Shown piece after piece: positions 8,300 through 17,351 of a stretch of 64,000 nt of DNA. The stretch covers positions 372,001 through 436,000 of the forward strand of contig NZ_LBIC01000003.1 of assembly GCF_001005725.1 (NCBI RefSeq), read 5' to 3'. The stretch comes from Sphingobium chungbukense (GTDB taxonomy: Bacteria; Pseudomonadota; Alphaproteobacteria; Sphingomonadales; Sphingomonadaceae). Numbering within the stretch: the stretch's first letter is position 1; each line of letters begins with the position of its first letter. The notes beneath the pieces were generated by a model, which saw only the letters and a program-made list of their open reading frames with translations, had not been told where the DNA came from and did not search any database. Both the position numbers and the translations under genes were made by a program.

Positions 8300-9250
8300 C
8301 TATACGTGAAGCTCGCTTAACAGTTCCTGCATATCCGCAGGCAGTTGGCTGTCGAAGCTGAGCGCCTCACCCGTTACCGGATGTATGAACCCCAGCCGTT
8401 TCGCGTGCAATGCCTGCCTTTTGAAACCCAGCGTTTCCAGTATCGATTTGAAACCTTTTCTCTCTCTACTGTAAACCGGATCGCCGATCAAGGGGTGACC
8501 CAGATGGGCCATGTGCACCCGCACCTGATGGGTACGCCCGGTTTCCAGCCTGCATTCGACCAAAGCCGCACCGCGCAGCTTCTGCTCCGTCCGGTAATGG
8601 GTCACGGCATGCTTGCCACGCCCTTCCCGATGAACCGCCATTTTCTTTCGATCGGCGTCGGACCGGCCGATCCAGCTATCCACCGTGCCCGCGCCCGGCG
8701 CGGGCACGCCATAGACGATCGCGGCATAGAGCCGGTCGATGCTATGATCCTTGAATTGCTTCGCCAACCCTTCATGGGCACGGTCCGACTTGGCAACGAC
8801 CAACAGGCCGGAAGTATCCTTGTCGATGCGATGAACGATGCCGGGACGCGCCACGCCGCCGATGCCGGATAATCGCCCCTGGCAATGATGGAGCAGCGCA
8901 TTGACAAGCGTGCCGTCGAGATTGCCCGCCGCCGGATGGACCACCAGCCCCGCCGGCTTGTCGACGACGATCAGGTCGGCGTCCTCATGTACGATGGCGA
9001 GCGGAATGTCCTGCGCGATTGCCTCCGCCTCGACCGGCGGCGGCAAGGTGATGGCGAAGGATTGCCCCACCAGCACCTTCATCGACGGATTGGGTGCACG
9101 GCCGGCGGTTTGCACCTGCCCCTCGACGATCAGCGCCTTCAGCCGTTCGCGCGACAGGTCGGGCACCAGCTCCGCGAGCGCCTTGTCGAGCCGCATGCCG
9201 TCCTGCGCCTCGCTTATCGTCGCTTCAATGATGGAAACCCCCGAATTCAT
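8300..9250 (-). CDS. rluD: 23S rRNA pseudouridine synthase RluD
   Basis: Isomerises uridines in helix 69 of 23S rRNA (positions 1911/1915/1917 in E. coli numbering), important for late ribosome assembly. An S4 RNA-binding domain occupies about residues 17-75 (DGMRLDKALAEL), followed by the RluA-type catalytic domain with HRIDKDTSGLLVVAKSD, whose Asp near residue 141 is the nucleophile, and RTHQVRVHMAHLGHP. Length 316 fits RluD. The ATG at 9250 has no Shine-Dalgarno and its upstream neighbour starts only 17 bp away on the other strand, so the message may be leaderless. RluA/RluC are alternatives but the S4 domain and gene context favour RluD. Confidence 0.92.
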   Translation of the reverse strand: MNSGVSIIEATISEAQDGMRLDKALAELVPDLSRERLKALIVEGQVQTAGRAPNPSMKVLVGQSFAITLPPPVEAEAIAQDIPLAIVHEDADLIVVDKPAGLVVHPAAGNLDGTLVNALLHHCQGRLSGIGGVARPGIVHRIDKDTSGLLVVAKSDRAHEGLAKQFKDHSIDRLYAAIVYGVPAPGAGTVDSWIGRSDADRKKMAVHREGRGKHAVTHYRTEQKLRGAALVECRLETGRTHQVRVHMAHLGHPLIGDPVYSRERKGFKSILETLGFKRQALHAKRLGFIHPVTGEALSFDSQLPADMQELLSELHV

Positions 9251-9267
9251 TGGATAGGGATGTAGGA

Positions 9268-9666
9268 ATGAGGGTCAGGATTGCAAGAGGCATTTTGGAA
9301 CAAATCATGTCCGAAGCGGCAGCAACGCCGCTTGAGGTCTGCGGCCTGCTCCTGGGCGAGGTCGAGCATATTCGGGCGATCCGTCCTGCCGCCAATGTCG
9401 CGGCCGACCCGGCACGGCATTTCGAACTCGACCCGGCCTCCCTGATCGCCGCGCACAAGGCCCAGCGTTCAGGCGGACCACGGATCGCCGGCCATTATCA
9501 TTCCCACCCCAGCGGGGTTCCAGTCCCATCCTCCACCGACGCAGCCAGCGCGGCGCCGGACGGAAGCCTGTGGCTGATCGTCGGGGGCGGTTCGGCGCGG
9601 CTCTGGGTTGCGACGGGGACGGATGAAAATGCACGATTTGTTGAGGCTTTGCTCGATATCATGTGA
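9268..9666 (+). CDS. Stand-alone JAMM/MPN-domain (Mov34/PAD-1-like) metallopeptidase
   Basis: A 132-residue single-domain zinc protease or deamidase-like protein of the JAB1/MPN+ superfamily. All catalytic positions are intact: Glu23 (TPLEVCGLLLG), His78 and His80 (HSH), Ser88 and Asp91, matching the E...HSHx7SxxD signature exactly. Bacterial relatives cleave ubiquitin-like or sulfur-carrier tails (Mec+/QbsD-like) or are uncharacterised. No ThiS/MoaD-like or E1-like gene is next to it. The ATG at 9268 with a nearby TAGGA is chosen; it faces divergent rluD across only 17 bp and is followed at 96 bp by chpT. Function in this lineage is unknown; cleavage of a small modifier or CysO/ThiS-like carrier is inference. 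Confidence 0.88.
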   Translation: MRVRIARGILEQIMSEAAATPLEVCGLLLGEVEHIRAIRPAANVAADPARHFELDPASLIAAHKAQRSGGPRIAGHYHSHPSGVPVPSSTDAASAAPDGSLWLIVGGGSARLWVATGTDENARFVEALLDIM

Positions 9667-9762
9667 AGGAAAGGCGGCAGGCCGGGCTTGCATCATGCGG
9701 CGGGGCAGCGCATTAGCCTTTCATTCCCTTCCTGATTTTCCTTCCGGCGGCAGCGAGACTTC

Positions 9763-10416
9763 ATGACCAATCCGACCGACAGCATTGAATTTGCCAGCCT
9801 GCTCTGTTCGCGGCTGTGCCATGATCTGCTGAGCCCCGTGGGCGCGCTCAACAACGGGCTTGAGCTGATGGCGGACGAAACCGACCCGGAAATGCGGCAG
9901 CGCTGCCTGGACCTGCTGGCGGACAGTGCCAAGACCTCGGCCAACAAGCTCAAATTCTTCCGCCTGGCCTTCGGATCGGCGGGCGGTTTCGGTGATACGG
10001 TGCCCACCCATGAAGCGCGTGTCGCGATCGAGGGTATGTTCGCCGCATCCGGCCGGGTGAAGGTCGGCTGGATGATCGAGGAGGACATGCTCGACAAGCT
10101 GCCGGTGAAGGTGCTTCTCAATCTTGCACTGATCGCGGGCGACGCGCTGGTGCGGGGCGGACAACTCGACATCGGCGCCGAACGGCGGCCGGGCGTCACC
10201 GAAATCGTGGTGCGTGCGGAGGGCCCGAAACTGGTGCTCGACCCCGATCTGCGGGCCGCGCTGGCCGGAACGCTGCCGCCCGAAGGACTCGCCTCGCGGA
10301 CCTCCGCGGCCTGGATGGTGCGCACGCTCGTCACCAGCACCGGCGGCGAAATCGCCCTGTCGCCCGCGGGCGAACCGATGCTGCTATTTGGCGCATCCAT
10401 TCCAGACGCCCAATAG
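9763..10416 (+). CDS. chpT: Histidine phosphotransferase ChpT
   Basis: Relays phosphate from the hybrid kinase CckA to CtrA and CpdR in the alphaproteobacterial cell-cycle phosphorelay. The 217-residue protein has the ChpT layout: an N-terminal helical dimerisation hairpin whose phospho-accepting His20 lies in LCSRLCHDLLSPVGA, followed by a degenerate Bergerat-fold C-terminal domain (about residues 75-217) that no longer looks able to bind ATP. In sphingomonads this pathway controls motility and other non-essential programmes rather than replication. It is on the same strand as the JAMM gene and convergent, 5 bp apart, with the nitronate monooxygenase gene. cckA and ctrA are not in this window. 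Confidence 0.92.
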   Translation: MTNPTDSIEFASLLCSRLCHDLLSPVGALNNGLELMADETDPEMRQRCLDLLADSAKTSANKLKFFRLAFGSAGGFGDTVPTHEARVAIEGMFAASGRVKVGWMIEEDMLDKLPVKVLLNLALIAGDALVRGGQLDIGAERRPGVTEIVVRAEGPKLVLDPDLRAALAGTLPPEGLASRTSAAWMVRTLVTSTGGEIALSPAGEPMLLFGASIPDAQ

Positions 10417-10421
10417 CCCCT

Positions 10422-11489
10422 TCAGGGCGCTGCCAGTTCGGCGGCAAGCGCAGCGACCAGATCAGCCACGGGCATTGCCCGTGCCAGCGGCGCGCCCCGC
10501 CCCGCCCATTGCGCACCGAAGCCGCCTTCGCCTTGAGCCTTCGCCGCGGCGTTGAGCGCCTTGCCGGCATCATAGGCGACGGGATAAGCGGGCGCCTCCA
10601 GCCCACAATCCTCGCCCCATCGGGTAAAATGATTGGCCAGGCAGCGCGCCGGACGCCCTGATATGGCGCGGGTCATCACCGTATGATGCGCCGCCGGACC
10701 GGCAAGAGCGGCTCGATAGGCCGTATCTGCGCTGCTTTCGGGGCAGGCGATGAAGGCCGTGCCCAACTGCGCCGCCACAGCGCCCGCATCCAGCGCTGCA
10801 CGTACCCCTGCCCCATCCATGATCCCGCCCGCGGCGATGACCGGAAGCCCGGCCTGCGCCACCAGGAGCCGCGTCAGGGCGAGACAATCCAGTCGCTCAT
10901 CAGGCCCGTCAGGATCGAAAATCCCGCGATGACCGCCTGCTTCATCGCCCTGCGCGACGACGGCATCGATCCCGGCTTCCCGCGCCTGGCAGGCTTCATC
11001 CAGGCAGGTCGCCGTGGCAATCAGCAGGCATCCCGCTTGCTTCAGCGCAGCGATCCGCCCGCCATCGGGCAGGCCGAAATGGAAACTGACGACCGCGGGC
11101 GCCCGATCGACCAGCACCGCCAGCATTGCGTCGTCCTCAACGAAGCTACGGTAGATTTCACGCAAACGTGCAGGCGGATCGGCATCATAGCGGTGGAAGA
11201 GCGGCGTCAGCGCCTCCAGCCAGGCCCGCTCCCGGTGGGCGTCACGCTGTGCCGGATCATGGGTGAAGAGATTGACGTTGAACGGCCGGTTGGTCCGCGC
11301 CTGCACCGCTTCGATCATCGCGCGCGCGCCCTCCGCATCGGTCGCGCCCACCGCGATCGAGCCAAGCGCTCCGGCATTGGAAACCGCCGCCGCCATGTCC
11401 GGCGTGGAAACGCCCGCCATCGGCGCCTGAATGATGGGATGGGCCAAGCCCAGCGACTCGATCAGTGACATGGGCCGATTTTTGAGCAT
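10422..11489 (-). CDS. Nitronate monooxygenase-like FMN protein (NPD/2-nitropropane dioxygenase family)
   Basis: A TIM-barrel flavoprotein of about 355 residues. The N-terminus LAHPIIQAPMAGVSTPDMAA, the FMN-binding QGDEAGGHRG and VIAAGGIMDGAGV are family hallmarks; members oxidise alkyl nitronates such as propionate-3-nitronate using FMN and O2, protecting against this poison, although some are NADH:quinone reductases or enoyl-reductase-like. Start is uncertain: ATG codons at 11489 and 11471 are both possible and neither has a strong ribosome-binding site; the conserved core begins just after the second. It overlaps nothing and is convergent with chpT. Reaction specificity is not readable from sequence. 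Confidence 0.85.
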   Translation of the reverse strand: MLKNRPMSLIESLGLAHPIIQAPMAGVSTPDMAAAVSNAGALGSIAVGATDAEGARAMIEAVQARTNRPFNVNLFTHDPAQRDAHRERAWLEALTPLFHRYDADPPARLREIYRSFVEDDAMLAVLVDRAPAVVSFHFGLPDGGRIAALKQAGCLLIATATCLDEACQAREAGIDAVVAQGDEAGGHRGIFDPDGPDERLDCLALTRLLVAQAGLPVIAAGGIMDGAGVRAALDAGAVAAQLGTAFIACPESSADTAYRAALAGPAAHHTVMTRAISGRPARCLANHFTRWGEDCGLEAPAYPVAYDAGKALNAAAKAQGEGGFGAQWAGRGAPLARAMPVADLVAALAAELAAP

Positions 11490-11538
11490 AGGCGATCTGC
11501 CATGCAACCATGACCATCAACCGCTTTGCCCCCCACTC

Positions 11539-12516
11539 TCACGCCGCCTGCTCGCCCGGCTGGCCTCCCAGGCTGATTTTCCGCCAGGCCAGTCTCGCCG
11601 CAATGTCCCGCAGAGGGATTTCGACAAATCGGTGCACGGCAATGCCCGCAAGGACCGAACCCAGAATCGCGACGACGAAGCCGATCGGATGATGCTGTCC
11701 CATAACAGCCAGCACGGGAAGTATGACGAACAGATGGGACAGGTAGATGGCGTAGGAGGCTTCCCCAAGCAAAGTTGGAAGGAACCAGTCCTTCAACCTG
11801 CCGTCGAGTGATCGGGCGGAGGCCAGAATCACGGCCACCGGCAGGGTGACGGTCAGGGGCCGCATGTCCGTCAACAACGGCAGCACCCCAAGAAGGAGGA
11901 AGCCCAGCGGCAACAGCCATCCAGGAAGCCGAACATGAAAATGGGCGATCACCATGCCGGCGACGAAGTCGAGCAGAAGCGGCTGGCCATAATAAGCAAG
12001 CAGGGCCGGAGGATGGAGGAGAAAACCGCTACAAGACGCCAGGATGAGAATCGACGCCAGAAGCGGAACGGCGATCCGCCGGGGCAGAGGCAGGAAGATC
12101 GCGAACAGGATATAGAAAGCCATCTCGAAATTGAGCGTCCAGCCGACTGGCAGGACGGGCCCACCCGCCACGCCCATGGATGGCAGGAAGAGCAGGGAGG
12201 AGAATAGCTTCCAGCCATTTCCTTCACCCGCACCGATGGCGACGCAGAGGGTCGCGGTCCAGTAGAGCGGTCCGATCCTTTCGACCCGCCGCCAGAGGAA
12301 ATGTGCCGGGCTGGGTGGCAACGGCGATGTGGACACCACCATCACATAGCCTGAAATCCCGAAGAACAGGCCTACGCCTTGCTTCAACCAATTGGCCACC
12401 GCAGGGTGGTCCACCGCCATCAGATGGTAGGAGAAGGCGTGATAGATAACCACCATCAGCGCCGCGATCGCACGCAGATAGTGGACGGAACGGATGCGGC
12501 GGGAACCATGCGGCAT
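11539..12516 (-). CDS. Acyltransferase family 3 membrane protein
   Basis: A second OafA/NodX-type membrane acyltransferase (325 residues), with about ten hydrophobic helices. Family features: SVHYLRAIAALMVVIYHAF with the conserved Arg and His near the N-terminus, VGLFFGISGYVM, and EASYAIYLSHLFVILPVL late in the protein. It lacks any extra SGNH domain, so it should act at the membrane alone on a glycan or lipid-linked precursor. The ATG at 12516 has GAGG six bases upstream and starts right before the conserved helix; longer in-frame alternatives add only unconserved residues. It lies downstream of glnA after a terminator, so it is expressed independently. Acceptor unknown. Confidence 0.87.
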   Translation of the reverse strand: MPHGSRRIRSVHYLRAIAALMVVIYHAFSYHLMAVDHPAVANWLKQGVGLFFGISGYVMVVSTSPLPPSPAHFLWRRVERIGPLYWTATLCVAIGAGEGNGWKLFSSLLFLPSMGVAGGPVLPVGWTLNFEMAFYILFAIFLPLPRRIAVPLLASILILASCSGFLLHPPALLAYYGQPLLLDFVAGMVIAHFHVRLPGWLLPLGFLLLGVLPLLTDMRPLTVTLPVAVILASARSLDGRLKDWFLPTLLGEASYAIYLSHLFVILPVLAVMGQHHPIGFVVAILGSVLAGIAVHRFVEIPLRDIAARLAWRKISLGGQPGEQAA

Positions 12517-12602
12517 GAGGGCCTCATCGCATCCATCGGTAAATTGCCGGTAAATTACTGTATCAATAGACAATTCCCCTCGCCCACCGCGATCGACAGA
12601 TA

Positions 12603-12645
12603 AAGAAAAAGGCCCGGCCACTTTCGTGACCGAGCCCTTTTTCTT
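12603..12645 (-). terminator. Rho-independent terminator of glnA
   Basis: Long, slightly imperfect stem starting AAGAAAAAGG and closing CCTTTTTCTT with a GTG/CAC-capped loop, placed 18 bases after the glnA stop; the T-rich arm on the minus strand serves as the U-tract. Confidence 0.8.
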
Positions 12646-12662
12646 GCAACAATCCCGAAAAA

Positions 12663-14075
<1,413 letters not shown>

Positions 14076-14095
14076 GTGAACTTGCCCTTCTTTCA

Positions 14096-14140
14096 AAAAT
14101 ACCCCCCCGAAGGGGTAGGTTGATGCTCCCCCGGAGGGGG
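14096..14140 (-). promoter_or_regulatory. Terminator-like double hairpin in the glnB-glnA intergenic leader
   Basis: Two consecutive GC stems on the transcript: one CCCCC/GGGGG pair around 14128-14140, then CCCC-TTC-GGGG around 14101-14116 followed directly by ATTTTT. The second has the form of an intrinsic terminator and ends about 20 bases before the glnA start, so it could attenuate read-through from glnB into glnA. Confidence 0.55.
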
Positions 14141-14205
14141 TGTTTCGTTAACGCCCACCAGACCTCCGCCAGCCCCCTGCAAGCTCGCGAGACTCTGGTG
14201 GAAAA

Positions 14206-14616
<411 letters not shown>

Positions 14617-14723
14617 TCATCATGCCCCCCAAAGGCAAGCACCGCCTCTCATCCCAATCAATTACCATGCCAAATAGCGAATCGCTGGAATCTGCTTTCC
14701 GCGATGCAACAACTTTTGTCCAT

Positions 14724-14744
14724 ATTGCCCGGATTCCGGGCAAT
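14724..14744. promoter_or_regulatory. Perfect palindrome upstream of glnB
   Basis: Ten-base arms ATTGCCCGGA and TCCGGGCAAT around a single central T, 180 bases before the glnB start. Its symmetry and position suggest a dimeric regulator site; the sequence does not match the textbook NtrC half-sites closely enough to name the protein. Confidence 0.45.
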
Positions 14745-14785
14745 TTCATGACATTCTGCCCATTTTTTAGGCAGCCTTGCAATGA

Positions 14786-15616
14786 TCAGAGCTTATAGGG
14801 AGGCGCGTCGAGTCCGGCCGGGCTCCTGGTGAAGATTTCGCAGCCTGTCTCAGTGATGCCGATGCTATGCTCGAACTGGGCCGACAGCGTGCGGTCGCGA
14901 GTCACCGCGGTCCAGCCGTCCTCCATCATCTTCACGCCAGGCTTGCCGATGTTGATCATCGGCTCGATGGTGAAGAACATGCCCGGCTTGAGTTCCGGGC
15001 CCGTGCCCGGACGGCCGACATGGACCACCTCCGGGCTGTCGTGGAACACCCGCCCCAGGCCATGACCGCAAAAATCGCGGACCACGCCATAGCGATGCTT
15101 TTCGGCATGACGCTGGATGGCATGGCCGATGTCGCCCAGATGATTGCCGGGTCTCGCCTGCTCTATACCCAGCATCAGGCATTCATAGGTCACCTCGACC
15201 AGCCGCCGCGCCTTGATGGAGGTTTCGCCGCAAATATACATGCGGCTGGTGTCGCCATGCCAGCCGTCGACCAGCGGCGTCACGTCGATATTCAATATAT
15301 CGCCGTCCTTCAGCCGATAATCGCCCGGAATGCCGTGACAGATGACGTTGTTGAGCGAAATGCAGCAGCTATGGGTATAGCCACGATAGCCCAAGGTCGC
15401 GGGCACGCCACCGCCGTCCAGGGTCATGCGGCGCACGATGTCGTCCAGCTCGCCGGTGGTAACGCCCGGCACGACATGCGGGACCAGCGCGTCCAGTATT
15501 TCCGCCGCCAGCCGCCCGGCCTTGCGCATGCCTTCGAAACCGGCCGCGTCATAGAGCTTGATCGCGGTCGAGCGGGAAATCGGCGCGTCCGCCGTCATCG
15601 TCATATAATCGGTCAT
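14786..15616 (-). CDS. map: Methionine aminopeptidase, type I
   Basis: Removes the initiator methionine from nascent proteins in the cytoplasm. The 276-residue protein has the pita-bread fold with all five metal ligands visible in order: Asp (NIDVTPLVDGWHGD, giving two), His (GHGLGRVFH), Glu (FTIEPMINIG) and Glu near the C-terminus (FEHSIGITE). The substrate His lies in THSCCISLNNVICHGIP. About 15 extra N-terminal residues precede the conserved part; an in-frame ATG at 15604 is an alternative start. It is divergent from the molybdopterin-binding domain gene (64 bp between starts). No strong ribosome-binding site is seen. Confidence 0.95.
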   Translation of the reverse strand: MTDYMTMTADAPISRSTAIKLYDAAGFEGMRKAGRLAAEILDALVPHVVPGVTTGELDDIVRRMTLDGGGVPATLGYRGYTHSCCISLNNVICHGIPGDYRLKDGDILNIDVTPLVDGWHGDTSRMYICGETSIKARRLVEVTYECLMLGIEQARPGNHLGDIGHAIQRHAEKHRYGVVRDFCGHGLGRVFHDSPEVVHVGRPGTGPELKPGMFFTIEPMINIGKPGVKMMEDGWTAVTRDRTLSAQFEHSIGITETGCEIFTRSPAGLDAPPYKL

Positions 15617-15680
15617 GCACCGATTATAGGCAAGGATGCGACATAATGCGAGGGGCTAGGCAGGGCACGCGGCACAGGCT

Positions 15681-16454
15681 ATGGCCAGCCTCATGGCCGA
15701 TACCAACCGCATCTGGACCGCAGCGCTGGTCGTCATCGGCGATGAGATTCTCTCGGGCCGTACGCAGGACAAGAATGTTTCCCAGATAGCGACCTGGCTC
15801 AACGTCCAGGGTATTCGCCTCAATGAAGTGCGCGTCGTGGCCGACGACAGCGACGCGATCGTCGAGGCGGTGAACACGCTGCGGGCACGCAACGACTATC
15901 TGTTCACGACCGGCGGCATTGGCCCGACCCATGACGACATCACCGTGGACGCGATCGCCCGCGCACTGGGCGTAGGGGTGGAAATCCATGAGGGCGCCCG
16001 CACGATGCTGTCGGGCTATTATGAAACGCGCGGCGGGCTGACCGAGGCCCGGCTGCGCATGGCGCGGGTGCCGGCGGGGGCAAGCCTGATCGAAAACCGC
16101 ATGTCGGGCGCGCCGGGCATCCGCCATGGCAATATCTACATCATGGCGGGCGTGCCGCATATCACGGCCGGGATGCTGGACAGCCTGACCGGCAAGCTGG
16201 AAGGCGGCCTGCCGGTGCTGTCGGCCACCATCGGCTGCTGGGTCGCGGAAAGCGAGATCGCGGACCTGCTCGGCACGACCGAGCATGCGCATGAAGGTTG
16301 CCAGATCGGCAGCTATCCCTTCTTCCGCGAAGGCCGGACCGGCGCCAATTTCGTGATCCGATCGACCGATGCGGCCGCCCTGGACCGCTGCACCGCGGAC
16401 CTCAGCGCCGCGCTGGAACGGGGCGGCTGGCCGGCCGTGCCGGGCGGCATCTGA
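15681..16454 (+). CDS. Molybdopterin-binding (MoaB/Mog/CinA N-terminal) domain protein
   Basis: A 257-residue protein with the MPT-binding fold shared by MogA/MoaB and the N-terminal half of CinA. The conserved opening is WTAALVVIGDEILSGRTQDKN and the motif TTGGIGPTHDDIT binds the pterin phosphate-like group. The CinA C-terminal nicotinamide-nucleotide amidase domain is absent; in alphaproteobacteria this short form is usually called a competence/damage-inducible-like or molybdopterin-binding protein. Either of two Met codons (15681, 15693) could start it. No molybdenum cofactor genes are adjacent, so a role in Moco synthesis is doubtful and the true function is unknown. Confidence 0.88.
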   Translation: MASLMADTNRIWTAALVVIGDEILSGRTQDKNVSQIATWLNVQGIRLNEVRVVADDSDAIVEAVNTLRARNDYLFTTGGIGPTHDDITVDAIARALGVGVEIHEGARTMLSGYYETRGGLTEARLRMARVPAGASLIENRMSGAPGIRHGNIYIMAGVPHITAGMLDSLTGKLEGGLPVLSATIGCWVAESEIADLLGTTEHAHEGCQIGSYPFFREGRTGANFVIRSTDAAALDRCTADLSAALERGGWPAVPGGI

Positions 16455-16610
16455 TTACACGTCGATATTGGGTGGGAGGCTGATGCCAGCCTTACCGTCG
16501 CCTCGCACTTGATCCGGGGCGTCGAGGACGGCAATGCTGGAAAATATCCAAAATCCATCACACCCGCCGCCACATCTTGAACCCGGTGGAGATCGCGTTA
16601 CCACGACGCA

Positions 16611-17303
16611 ATGCTCGCAAAGACCTCCGCTCGCCGCCGCTCCCGTTGGGTCAGCATTCCCCTCAAGATCCTCGGCGGATTCATCGCCCTTTCGCTGCTG
16701 ATGGTCGTGATCTACCGTTTCGTGCCCCCGCCGGTGACATGGACGATGCTCTTCGATCCCCATGGCATCACCAAGGACTGGACGAGCCTGGACGAACTGG
16801 ATCCGGACATGGCCCGCGCAGCCATAGCGGCGGAGGACAGCCGCTTTTGCAGCCATCACGGCTTCGACGCCGTCGCCATCGCCCAGGCGATGCGCCACAA
16901 TGCGAGCGGCGGCCGCATTCGCGGCGGATCGACCATCAGCCAACAGACGGCGAAGAACGTCTTCCTGTTCCAGGGCGGCGGCTTCCTGCGCAAGGGGCTG
17001 GAGGCCTGGTTCACGCTCCTCATCGAGGCGATCTGGGGCAAGCGCCGGATCATGGAAGTCTATCTGAACGTCGCGGAAACCGGCATCGGCACCTATGGCG
17101 TGCAGGCTGGCGCGATCCGCTATTTCCACCATGGCGCCCAGCGCCTGACCCGCGCCGAAGCCGCCCGCCTCGCCGCCGTCCTGCCCCTTCCCAAGAAGCG
17201 CGAGGCGATCGATCCGCACGGCTTCACCCGTCGCTACGGCAACAGCATCGCCGCCCGTATCGGCATCGTCCAGCGCGACAGGCTGGATAGCTGCGTCCAA
17301 TGA
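16611..17303 (+). CDS. mtgA: Monofunctional biosynthetic peptidoglycan transglycosylase
   Basis: Polymerises lipid II into glycan strands at the outer face of the inner membrane. The 230-residue GT51 protein has one N-terminal membrane helix (about residues 17-36) and no transpeptidase domain. Catalytic Glu75 is in AAEDSRFCSHHGFD; the other family motifs GGSTISQQTAKN, GKRRIMEVYLN and the YF-containing segment GAIRYFHHGA are present. The ATG at 16611 gives the standard length. It is followed by a bidirectional terminator shared with the convergent TonB receptor gene. Confidence 0.94.
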   Translation: MLAKTSARRRSRWVSIPLKILGGFIALSLLMVVIYRFVPPPVTWTMLFDPHGITKDWTSLDELDPDMARAAIAAEDSRFCSHHGFDAVAIAQAMRHNASGGRIRGGSTISQQTAKNVFLFQGGGFLRKGLEAWFTLLIEAIWGKRRIMEVYLNVAETGIGTYGVQAGAIRYFHHGAQRLTRAEAARLAAVLPLPKKREAIDPHGFTRRYGNSIAARIGIVQRDRLDSCVQ

Positions 17304-17331
17304 AAAGGGCGCGGATCACGCCGCGCCCTTT
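17304..17331. terminator. Bidirectional terminator between mtgA and the TonB-dependent receptor gene
   Basis: Arms AAAGGGCGCGG and CCGCGCCCTTT around a 6-base loop, in the 48 bases between two convergent stops; the plus strand continues TTCCTTTCC and the minus strand ends in TTT, so it can serve both genes. Confidence 0.82.
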
Positions 17332-17351
17332 CCTTTCCGTCATATCAGCGA

